64,000 nucleotides of DNA. It comes from Beroe forskalii (Eukaryota; Ctenophora; Nuda; Beroida; Beroidae). A model generated the notes under the pieces. The model had not been told where the DNA came from and searched no databases. It saw nothing but the letters and a program-made list of their open reading frames with translations. This document shows, piece by piece, positions 34,501 through 44,330 of this stretch. A program made the translations under genes and the position numbers. The stretch spans positions 435,001 through 499,000 of the forward strand of contig WFMF01000078.1 of NCBI GenBank assembly GCA_011033025.1. Reading direction: 5' to 3'. Position 1 is the stretch's first letter, and every line of letters begins with the position of its first letter.

Positions 34501-37500
34501 TGACGCTGGCCTGGAAACGCCACGAGAAAGCCACGGTAAAGCCACCGTGAAGCCACGACAGCGCCACTGTTGTGCCAGGGATAATTTCGATAAGATAATT
34601 TAGACAATCATATACACGCATATATACACGCACTCATAATAATTTATTCATTAATAATGAATCATTGACAGTTTATAATGTATAATATCATTAAATGCAA
34701 ACATATCTGAATAGCTGATCATAGGTGGAAAAACACTGATGACTAAAGTTTTGCTTGTTCAAAGGCGTCTTGTAGTTGCTCTCCTGGTACTGTTGGAGGG
34801 CACTGCGTCATCCTGGGCCGAACTGCTTCCTGCGACCTCTCGTAGGGGATCGAACTCTGCATGGAATCTCATTCGGCCAACTGTCTGCAGTACCTGCTTG
34901 ACGTCGGAATCCTGCCACAGTACAGAAGATGCCCTACATGCACGGACTACATGACCTTCAGAAAGGGGAGCGTCTTGGAGAACAGCAAGATATCCAGCTC
35001 CACGCTGATAGAGATCCTCAATGAGTTCAGCAGAGAATCTTCCGCCAGAGAAGCCGCAAGTTCTTTGGGGGTTGCTGTGAACACCGTGCGTCACTTCTAC
35101 ACAGAGATCAGAGAGCGGATGGCATCAGATGTACAGACTTCTACTCAGCTGGGTGGGCCTGGAGAGACAGTTGAAATTGACGAAGCGAAGTTCGGCAAGC
35201 GGAAAAATAATGTCGGGAGACTTGTTGAGGGGAGCTGGGTTCTCGGAGGAGTTCAACGTGAATCAGATGATTGCTTCATGGAGGTGTGTCCTAACAACTC
35301 CAGATCAGCGGCAACACTCATTCCCATCATACAGAAATACGTGCTTCCTGGGACAACCATTGTCACAGACCTGTGGAAGGGATACTACAACCTGTCACAG
35401 TACGGCTACGTTCAATGACGTTTCAATCAATGGGGTCACATCATGGCTCACAACTCGCCCACAATAGGTAGATCATATACCATGACTCACATATCAATGT
35501 TTCATGACACCCATGTCGACCTTGAGATCCGGTAAGGTGACGGGTCAGATGATGAAACAGCATCGAAATTATCCCGGCACAACAGTGGCGCTGTCGTGGC
35601 TTCACGGTGGCTCTACCGTGGCTTTCTCGTGGCGTTTCCAGGCCAGCGTCCCCGTGGCGTCCCCGTGGCATCACGGTGGCTTCACCATGGCACTGCCCCG
35701 GCGCCTAGGTGGCTTCCTCGTGGCGTCCTCGTGGCTTCACAGTGGCACTACCGTGGCGTCACCGTGGCGTCTTCGTTGCTTCATCGTGGCGTCTTCGTGG
35801 CTTCACCGTGGCGCCGCAGTGGCGTCCTCGTGGCGTCACCGTGGCGTCACCGTGGCGCCACCGCGGCGCCACCGCGGCGCCACCGCGGCGTTGCTGTTCT
35901 GATCTATGCCCTAAGAGAATAATGCATCAAGACCCACATTCCACACTGCTCCTCTTCAGAACACCAACAAACCAGCAGTTAAGCAGATCAGGCGACGCAG
36001 CTCTGTGGGCATGCTCCAGACTCTGGGACTGCAGCAGGAGGGCCGAGCTCACTCAGCCGTAAGTAGAGTGAAGACTTGCTAAGAGTTAATGTCTACTGAG
36101 CTCACTCAGCCGTAAGTAGAATCAAGACTTACTAAGTTACTGTCCACCGAGCTCACACAGCCGTAAATAGAATCAACTAATCTAGGCTTGCTGAGTTAAT
36201 GCCTACCGAGCTCACTCAGCCGTAAGTAAGATCAAGACTGTCTACCAAGGACACTCAGCCGTAAGTAGAATCAAGACTTTCTAAGTTACTGTCCACCGAG
36301 CTCACTCAGCCGTAAGTAGAATCAAGATGTTACTGAATAGTGAATACTGACTTGCTGAGTTATTATTTATTGGACTTGTCTAGACATTGCCTAACTTGGA
36401 ACTTCAATACTTGGTTTAGCGTTTAGAAGAAGTGATATGAATTACCAGAAGCTGTCAATAATTAATGCGGTGCGTTTTCAATTTCTGGTCAACCGATTAA
36501 ACTTCAAGAAACTAAGAAATCATGAGATTTGTAAATTTTGCCATTTTCCAAGACTTTATTATTGACTTATTGATGCATTGCCAAGTTGTAGTATGTATAT
36601 TGCAATATTAGAGACACATAAGATTTTAAGCGATTTTTAAACTCCAGTTTTATGCACATCCCAATGTCCAATTTTCATGAAAACTTGAAAATATCGTGCA
36701 CAGTTGTGATGACGTAACGTGAATTGCCAAAAAGTTAAACCAAGGCTCATTTTATCCCAATTTTATGGGAAGCTCAATTTTCGCAACTTCGTCCTATGCG
36801 TCTCTACCACAACAGGAAGACAACTGCAAGAACACGGTGAACATGATGAAGAGCATGTCTGAGAAGGGAGTTGACTTCACTGCCAAGGTATGGCAGACCT
36901 TCATGTCCCGCAAGAAGAACGGAGACCAGATAGACGAGGAGGATGAGGATTACGATGAGGAAGAGGAATTGGAGGATTTGGAGGTGAGTTTGGGAGGTGA
37001 TTGATGTGATGAGGGGGGTGGGGGGGTGGAGCAGGTTGGGAGGGGATGACAAGGAAAGGAGGAAGAGGAATTGGAGGATTTGGAGGTGAGTTAGGGGTGT
37101 CATTGCTGTGTAAGGGGGAAGGGGCTGAGGATAGGGGACAAAGAGTACGATGATACTTCTGATGAAGTACAGGAAGTTGCCTAGGGAAGGAAGTTCCTTA
37201 TTAAGTTATTATACTTAACTGAAAGTGATGAATATGAAAATAAAACCACTTTCAAGTATCGACCTGCTGACCACTGTCTTTCTAAAACCTAAACTATCAT
37301 GTATGACTTTTGACACTGTCAATTGAAATAGCCCCTTTTTATTCCACTGACCACTTCACCACTATTACCCACTCCTCTATCCCAGGAGGACAAGACGATG
37401 GCGCTGGTGAGGCGAGTGAGCACCATGTCCATGGGGGGAGGGAGTGGTAGGAACACTCCCGACGTACCACTCCCTGGTGGCAGAACCACTCCCGGGGCGG

Positions 37501-37691
37501 GGGGTAGGACCACGCCTGGCAGACAACTCAGCCACCCCTCCTTCGCTTCCATGGTCGACAAGATCATGGCTAGCCAGAATAACAAGCCCGCACGACCTGT
37601 GCCAACCAGGCGAATCAGTCAGCCTGCAAACTTTGCTTCTCTTGTTGATAAGTTGATGGAACAAAACAAGAATGCTTTGCCAGCCAAATGA
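28562..37691 (+). CDS. ERI/3'hExo-family DEDDh exonuclease-like gene
   Basis: Six exons are proposed: 28,562-28,716, 32,375-32,542, 32,980-33,134, 35,976-36,058, 36,816-36,983 and 37,386-37,691. All phases agree, giving 344 aa. The fold follows ERI1/ERI2/ERI3-type 3'-5' exoribonucleases: ILEYDYYLVCSFEFTC, EMIEFCVLKI, FYSYVKPQ, FDLQHMLPAQC, WIHLEEMF, GMLQTLGLQQEGRAHSAEDN. D118, H185 and D189 are kept, but the first Asp of the DFE motif is Ser (S18-F-E20), so catalysis may be impaired. The tail is acidic, then has two GGRTTPG copies and two FAS(M/L)VDK(I/L)M motifs. Family role: trimming of small, histone or ribosomal RNA. The exon 4 start is the least certain junction. Confidence 0.82.
28717..32335 (+). 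other. Intron 1 of ERI-like gene
   Basis: A 3.6-kb intron without a recognised gene. About 28,930-29,080 has inverted AAATTTAAGTCAAAA-like segments resembling a MITE. At 30,580-30,710 there are loose repeats of CCAGTGTTCAGTA type. Nothing else is supported. Confidence 0.5.
32336..32375 (+). promoter_or_regulatory. Duplicated 3' splice site of intron 1
   Basis: Two similar acceptors, CTCAG|GTGTACTC and GTCAG|GTTCTACTC, lie 39 bp apart (exon starts 32,336 and 32,375). Flanks are alike on both sides, so this looks like a diverged tandem duplication. Use of the upstream site keeps the frame and adds 13 residues. Confidence 0.65.
32759..33000 (+). repeat. Six tandem 3' splice sites at exon 3
   Basis: A 43-bp unit (the first is 38 bp) repeats with AG acceptors before 32,770, 32,808, 32,851, 32,894, 32,937 and 32,980. 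Each unit holds a short pyrimidine stretch, CCAG, then GTACATATTCG and CACACCCACTTTGA, which is the start of exon 3. Only the last copy continues into exon 3 coding sequence. One unit shifts the frame; three units would restore it. Confidence 0.9.
33120..33134 (+). repeat. End of exon 3, repeated before exon 4
   Basis: CAGAACACCAACAAAC at 33,119-33,134 recurs exactly at 35,957-35,972. In the second position it lies just upstream of a CAGCAG acceptor. The two copies bracket intron 3. Confidence 0.85.
33135..34221 (+). other. Intron 3 of ERI-like gene before the Merlin element
   Basis: AT-rich intron sequence. No gene or confident element recognised. Confidence 0.4.
34230..35911 (+). mobile_element. 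Merlin DNA transposon with 11-bp-repeat arms
   Basis: The ends are GGGCATAGATCAGAACAGCA and its complement, flanked by the 8-bp target duplication TAAGAGAA (34,222-34,229 and 35,912-35,919). Merlin elements make 8-9-bp duplications and encode an IS1016/IS1595-type DDE transposase, which is found inside. Each terminal arm (about 34,230-34,590 and 35,565-35,911) is mostly an array of about 30 units of 11 bp reading GCCACGGTGAC, in the same variant order in both arms. It sits in intron 3 of the ERI-like gene. Confidence 0.88.
34861..35418 (+). pseudogene. Merlin transposase, C-terminally truncated
   Basis: A 185-codon frame starts at a real ATG. It has a zinc-ribbon-like CPTC, a helix-turn-helix-like stretch (AREAASSLGVAVNTVRHFY), then VEIDEAKFGKRK with the first catalytic Asp (D107), GSWVLGGVQR, and TIVTDLWKGYYNL with the second Asp (D170). 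The frame stops 15 residues later, before the segment that holds the third catalytic Glu in IS1595/Merlin transposases; that segment is not visible in the following sequence in any frame. Full family members are near 300 aa. It is therefore predicted inactive. The family catalyses cut-and-paste transposition. Confidence 0.82.
36044..36330 (+). repeat. Six tandem 5' splice sites after exon 4
   Basis: The exon 4 end ACTCAGCC|GTAAGT recurs with GT at 36,059, 36,112, 36,163, 36,222, 36,261 and 36,312, in units of 39-59 bp containing GAGCTCACTCAGCCGTAAGT and AATCAAGACTT. Five of the six donors read GTAAGT and one GTAAAT. The first is taken as the real exon end because it keeps the ERI motif HSAED when joined to exon 5. 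Confidence 0.88.
36957..37092 (+). repeat. Duplicated 5' splice site after exon 5
   Basis: An exact 34-bp copy of the exon 5 end plus donor (36,957-36,990) recurs at 37,059-37,092, so two GGAG|GTGAGTT donors lie 102 bp apart. Extension to the second donor would meet a TGA, so only the first gives a full protein. A 27-nt in-frame microexon between AAAG and the second donor is conceivable, but its acceptor is poor. Confidence 0.85.
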
Positions 37692-40231
37692 AGACTTAAA
37701 GGAAAGATTCAATGCCTGAACCAATGTGGTTGTTTGTGTAGCATTTGATTTGATGTTTGAAGACTCTTTAGAATTTAGACTTGAAACAAGACACGTACTG
37801 GTCTTTATCATGCTCACTGTTCAGTATGTATAGGATGATAGGGCAAGTTTCACATGCTCTGGATGGTGGCTGAAACTTCAAAACAAAGCTTGTTTGTTGA
37901 AAACATTACTTCAAGATGCTCGTATGGTCCATTGTCTCTCAAGCCAGTCGAAGTTCCCGTGTCCAATTCAATTCCATAAATTTCACAACTCCGTGAAAAC
38001 TGATAGAAATAAGTTGTTAGTTTCTAGAAAGGATCAGACACATAATATTCAAATTATTCTCAAGATTCCAAACCTCAATGAAAGCGGCCATTGGATGAGC
38101 ATGCTGTTGCATCAAGAAGGGTGTCATAAAGAATTTAGAAATCCTTACTTTCATGACTTTGTGAACAGTTTTTGGGATAATATCTTTTTACTTTACTTTG
38201 CTTGTGGGATTTTTATTTCTAAAAGCTAGATTTTAAAGCACTTTTATATACCCTTTTATACCCTCGTATAGATGTAACTTGCATAGCTTTTTTACTTTTT
38301 GTGTCGATCAGTGATTGAGACGATTGACAATCATTCTGTGGTATAGGCAACTCTTAGCATATTTTGTTATGATAGTGTGATGGAAAATTGCTCTATGTTT
38401 ATGCCTGTGGTTTATTTTTATGATATTATGTATGCGACGTGATAAAATTGTAGAATTGAACGTTCAATTTATACATTTTATGCCACTTTCAGGTGTTTCA
38501 CTTTCATTTTCTTTGAATCGTCATTTTTCTGGATAATAATCCTCCTATCCTGTCAACTTCCTATCTTTAATATAAAATGAATTCACACGTGAATAATGTT
38601 TGTGCCGCCGTATACAATTAAATTTGAGCTTGCCAAGATGATATCAAGAGAAAAGAAGGCTAAGCTGGGCTAAGTCGCGCCGTTGCTATGGATACAGATA
38701 TTCTGCACGTGCAGATTATGATCAGTTCTATGCGAGTACTTTCTGATACGTTGTTGATTGCTGCGTTTTAGCGTTTGAACGAACGACGTGTTTACTGTTT
38801 TCATTTGAAATTCAAGATCTGGAAATAGAGAACGGGTATGGCTTGCATCGTGGAGGCTATTTCCGTTAGCATCTCTTCATAAATCAATGACAGACGTTGG
38901 TCGATTTAAATCAATGCTGAGTTGATGGTTAACGGAAAATGTGAATTTACACCAATTTAAGATTGAACAAAATCAAAATCAAATTGAATCGAATTTGGGT
39001 ATAGCAAATTGCGCTTTTGAACACTGCTCTTGGCGTAAATCAATGCTTTGATTCAACGTTCAGTATGAGGTACGATACTCGGTTTTAATTTTCAGATTTA
39101 AGTTCATCATACAAGAACCAAATTATAATGATCAAAACTTTTGGTCCAGCATAACTGAAAGTAGCCTAGGAATAATGGTAAATTCTGCTCCTTCATAAAA
39201 TTTTTGAGAGCTTATTATTTGGTCCTGTATCATCTGGCAGGCCAAACGGGCCTTTCTAGTAATTTATAATTATTTTTCTGTCACATTTCCACTGATATTC
39301 ATGCCTTCATGATACGAATTAAACTTTCTTGCTGTGTTAGATTCAAAAATCGTTTTGACCTCTACTTTAAGCTTCATTCAAGAGTCGATCACATTCCCGA
39401 ACGATATGATTTCTTGTATTGTGGTTGCACAGTTGTGCACATAGTTAGGATTTCTGAGCTATTATTAGAGTATTTGTTCTCAAATATGAAGCTGAACTTT
39501 ATATGAACGTAATTACAATTGTACAATGTACGCTAATACTAAAGTTGAACACTATTATAATGGCTCTCTAATATTGGGTGTTCTTGCCCTCTTAAACAGC
39601 ACTGTACATACCTAGGTACTGTAAATTTAAAGAAGTAAAGAAATTCGTATATGAAGAATAAAGTACTTATTACAATAAAACATTTAAATTCCTTCTAGAA
39701 ATACAGAAACTCAATGTCTTAATAATAGTGAAATTATGATAATTATCCTAGCGGCGTCTCTCCATCTAGAAGGACAAAATGACCAGCCAGTCCCAATAAC
39801 CACTCTTATTTGTCGCTCCGTAGCTCTTGCCTGTCACTTGCTGACCACGCAACAATCATTGTGGCAGTGTTATTGGTCGTGTAACATCGTGTCGTGCCTT
39901 CGGCACTCCACTCTTTTACACGACCACTAACTACTCATATTATATTGTTGCTATTTTAAGACCCTTCCCTTTTCCCCCTATTATAGAATGTACATTGGGT
40001 TAGAGTGGGCTACTTTGGAAACTTATCACATCTGATTCGAGCATGGATACAATACACAAAATATATACCTAACTACCAAATCCTATTATCCCTATACCCC
40101 AGGGCGCATGCATTTGGCAGCCAGTAGAGACTGACGTCATTATCATGGTTTAAAGTGGTGAACTGATGACATCGAAACACCTGCTCATCGAGCACAGCAC
40201 ACATCTATTGAGTTATTAAGAGCCCATAATA

Positions 40232-40271
<40 letters not shown>

Positions 40272-41836
40272 TCCAAATCCCTTGTATGTTTCCTTTGAGT
40301 CAGATCACAGTTCTATCATAGGTGGTTTGATGATGCCTTCACCCACTGCGGGGGTAACCCAATACCCAACTTTTTCCCTTCATACGGACTCTAATCGCAT
40401 TACCTGCTGCTGGCTACTCAACGAGCAAAGCTCTACAAGACAAAGGATAGTTATACGTCGGTTTCTTTTTCGCCTTGTGTTATCAGCTATTTTGGTGTGC
40501 GCTGGTTTTTGCTTGTACTGTGCAACATCTGTAATTGGCTTTATATTATATCTCTTGCATGAATGAACCGTTTAATTAACTCACTTCAATAAATCTTCAT
40601 GTAACATTACGTGACGAACATTGTTATTAAGTCATTAGTTATTTGACGTAATATGTCGCAGGAAAGTTTTTAGAAATGTTGTACTGGTTCTTTTAACTTT
40701 TTAAAATTGACCCTCGACATCCCATAATCCTATATTTGGCCAAAACATTTAAGTTTTGAAACCCGCTCCGGCCATCACCCCACCCTCAAGATTGTTTGTG
40801 ATTGAACTGGATTTTGTTCCTTTAGCAAGTTCCTTTATTCTCCCTATAATCACGTGCTATGAACGTATGGCTGCATAGGTTTTATTGCTTTGTTCTTTGG
40901 TGACTTTTTACCCTGTCTGTTTTATTAACCAGTAATTAATCACTTTAGATCAACAAGAATTGCTCTCGTATTTTCGTTTTCAAGTATTTTAATTTTGTCA
41001 TCTCACACTCTCGCACCCTGGTGACCGATCCAAAACTGAGAATAAATATGAAACAATGAAAACCATGTTATCACTGATATTTGATACGCACGTGCATTCT
41101 GCCTGTTTGAACGCCTTTCATCGCACACAAGTATCTTGATTAGTTTCTTGTTGGTAACCAGTTTTATCCGACGACCCAAGCTTCTATAAAAATTTTTATT
41201 TGTTTAATTTTGAGATTTGGTTGTTAATTCGAGGTTTGGCAACGGATGCTGGCTCTGAACGTATCATACAATCTCTGCTCTAGAATTTGAAGTTTTGAAA
41301 GGGTAGGTATATAATTATGTCTGCCATGAACTGCACCATTGCTGACATGGTCATGTCCACCTTTGGTTCTTGTGAATGTAAGGCTGACGTCTGATCTCTG
41401 ACTTCCTCCAGACTGGCAAATTACCAATACAAACACCGAACAAGAACATTTTCGTAATATTGCTAAATTTGGAAAATTTCGAACTTACGTTGAACCAGAT
41501 GGAATTTGCAAATTCCTATGCACGTCCTTCATGTGTTCCCTATCAATAGCCTATGGCACAATATTGGCTGAATGAAAAGTGAAACCTCACTTTAAGTCGT
41601 CAAGTCACGATCTCTTGATTCTTGAATCTTGAAGTTGAACTGCAAGAGTTCTCTTTAAGGAGCACTGATCGTTTGGAACCAATTTGACTGATATCAAGTC
41701 ACTTTATTCAACCATTCAATCCATCACGCAATTTCCTTTGACCCACGAACTTATCCAACCATCACTTCATTAATAAATTATTCTATGATCAATCAAACAA
41801 GTTTTACACGTCAATTATTCTTCTTTCCTTTCTTAG
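37692..41836. other. 3' region of ERI-like gene and intergenic DNA, no gene seen
   Basis: A 111-codon frame at 37,894-38,229 lies in the likely 3' UTR and is not recognised. About 38,570-39,270 is a diverged copy of the insertion at 17,071-17,732. No other feature is supported apart from the TG microsatellite. Confidence 0.5.
40235..40270. repeat. TG microsatellite
   Basis: Eighteen uninterrupted TG units. Confidence 0.95.
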
Positions 41837-41837
41837 G

Positions 41838-42280
41838 ATGCGCTCCCAGGGACAGCTTGTGAGCAGTGACAAGGTTTAGCCCTCAAGAGATGCTCCGAGT
41901 CCATTGGGGATTTCAGCGCCAGGCTGTACAGCCTGCTCTCTCAGTCAGAAGACAACATATTCTTTTCGCCCCTCAGCATCGCTGCATGTCTGCAGATGGT
42001 CCATCACGGAGCTAAGGGTAGCACTAAACGTCAGATTGGGAGGTCATGGGAATCCTGGGCATCAATGACGCGGACATCCTATCATTTTACCATAATCTTA
42101 TAAAAACTCTAAACAAGAAGGAAGATGAATTCACCAAATTGGCAGTTGCAAATCGGGTATGGATCAAGGATAATTTCGAGGTTTAAAGAGTTACAAGAAG
42201 GACCTGCAGGAAGAACTGCATGCCGACATTATCAGTAATCCTTTCACGGACCCCAACAAGTTGCTGATGAAGTGAATGGG
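41838..42280 (+). pseudogene. Serpin N-terminal exon, frame-disrupted
   Basis: An acceptor TCTTAG precedes an ATG at 41,838. The sequence across frames is clearly a serpin N terminus: DFSARLYSLLSQ, DNIFFSPLSIAACLQMVHHGAKGST, LGINDADILSFYHNLIKTL, FTKLAVANRVWI, and LHADIISNPFTDPN. It stops at the abrupt start of the low-quality block at 42,285, so the rest of the protein, including the reactive loop, is absent. Four positions each appear to lack one base (near 41,876, 42,040, 42,184 and 42,262). The pattern of single-base losses in a good homologue next to poor sequence suggests sequencing error more than true decay. Serpins inhibit serine or cysteine proteases by a conformational trap. Confidence 0.78.
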
Positions 42281-42284
42281 TGGG

Positions 42285-44330
42285 TTGCTGTTTTTTAAAA
42301 AAAAAAAATTTTGTTGGCCCAAAGGGGGGAAAAGCCAAAAAAAGGAAAACCATTGGGTTGGTTTTCTAAAAAACCCTTTGGTCGAGGATTTGAAAAAAAA
42401 ATTTTTCAAAAGCAAGGCCCCCATTTGGTTTTTTTAAATTTTTTGGAAACAAACAAAGCCCCAAAAGGTTGGGGAGAAAATTTTAGTCAACAAATCGTAA
42501 TTAATTATTCTAAATAAAACAAAGAGATTTTAAAAATCTTTATAAAATTCAATGGCACCAGAATATTTTTACTTTTAAAAAATTTTTTAAAAATTACATA
42601 AACAATAAAAATAAAAATAAATAAATTTCAAAAATTTTGAAATCAATGTGGGAATTTAATTTTAATTAAATTTTTGAATCATAATAAAATCCCATGAAAA
42701 TTTTTTTCATAATAAACCCATATTTATTTTCTCTTTTAAGTTTTTAAAACAGAATTCTAAAAATTAATCCCCATTTCATTTTAGGTGCTAAATTTTAATA
42801 AAATTAAAATTTAAATTGAAAAGGGTAAAATTTACCAAAATAACCACGAACCCTTTAATTTTTTCCCTTAAGGAATCTATTAATCTAAAAATTTTTAATT
42901 TTGGGTTAACAGAAAATTTTTTAGCCCAGTATTTTATGCTTGTTTTTATAAAATACCTAAATTTAGAATCAAAAGTTATCAAAATAGAAACTTATGTAAA
43001 AAACCTTAAAAAAGGTGATTTTATTAAATTAATTTTATCATTTAATGAAATTAAAGAAACCTTCAACTCAAACATTGATTTTTAGTATTTCTATCTTTGT
43101 ACAAAAGGTAAAAAAAGGCATAATGAGAATTTTTTTTCATTTCATTGTAAAGACTGTGTCGACAATATAAATGAATAATTTATCATATTCTAAAAAATTT
43201 TCAAGTCTTCCCAACTACAATTTTTTTTTTAGTGCTTCAATTTCCAATTCAGTATAAAATTTTTTTTTGTCTGGTGATTTTGGAAAAGCTAAAAACAAAT
43301 CATTAATTATAAAATCCACCCATGTTCCAATGCCTCAATTAAATCTTTCTGTACTGAACTTAAGTCTTATTGAATTTGGATGCAGACTAAAAGGCATCTG
43401 ACTACAAGTGGGTCATGAATATTTCAGGGTTCTGGGGCTATTGCTATGATAGGGCAGGAATTCAGACTCTGTCTTTATGTAACTGGGATCACTCCTTATT
43501 ACTACCTCCAGGAATGGTAGTGAAATTCAGCAGCTTCATCAAATGCTCATGTCATCATCAAACAGCATCTCATCTCCTAGTGCATCTAACTCCGCTTCAA
43601 GGTCGGCATCATCAATTTCAGGCATTCCATACTGCCGACCTGCAGAGTTGTTAATCAAATAATGGATTGTCTAATTCAAACTAGTAACATCATAATACTA
43701 AATTCAAAACCAGATTCTGCAAAATGATAACAATTATATCTAGTTATATAAATAATAAGAATGAACTTATATTCCGCTAAAACATGATTGAGCAAGCTCT
43801 AAGTAACAAAGTATATATGTTTAATATGAACGAGGGAGAGCCACTTTTGTCCGATTTACCCCCCCTCGTCATCAATTTAAAGTTGCATTTGTTACAATGT
43901 AATGTAATCATTTAAAAACCCCTCCCCCCCGGTGATATAAAAATTTATTGAAAGACCCCCTTGAAATATATTTTGAACTTATTTTGGGGTCTCTCAGGCA
44001 AAATAAAATTTAAAAGGAGACTTTCTTGGATAAAAAAGAAATCATTCAAAATTCAAATCAGTGGAAAGGGGGTCTCATTCTAATCATAACACTAAATTAA
44101 TTAAAACAGTGAAAAATTAAATTTTTTTAAAAGTTTTATAAATTTTGGATTTTTGATGGTTTTAATAAAACCAAACAAATTAAAAACCCCTTATTTCCTG
44201 GTTTTATTAGCCTCCCCCATCTATAATTATTAAATTTTTATTTTACTTTCTTCTTTTCTTTTACTTTTCCCCTGTTTATCCAATGTTTTTTGTGTCCCGG
44301 GTTGGGGAAAAAAATCTATAACAATCAGGT
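42285..44330. other. Homopolymer-inflated, probably low-quality sequence
   Basis: From 42,285 the text changes abruptly to swollen runs (A12, GGGGGG, TTTTTTTT, CCCCCCC) and very AT-rich stretches. A 90-codon AT-rich frame at 42,816-43,085 has no recognised homologue. The block interrupts both the serpin and the 3' part of CHMP5. It looks like error-prone gap fill or a poorly polished contig join. Confidence 0.65.

Noticed and set aside
34205..34633. Trp/Arg/Val-rich frames in the Merlin arms
   Set aside because: They are translations of the 11-bp array in all frames and mirror each other in the two arms.
37059..37085. 27-nt in-frame microexon from the second exon-5 donor copy
   Set aside because: The bases before it are purine-rich with no pyrimidine tract, so the acceptor is not credible without transcript evidence.
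37894..38229. 111-codon frame after the ERI-like gene
   Set aside because: It lies in the probable 3' UTR, has no recognised motif and no splice or start support.
40234..40566. Cys-Val-rich frame
   Set aside because: The first part is the translated TG microsatellite; the remainder shows no family features.
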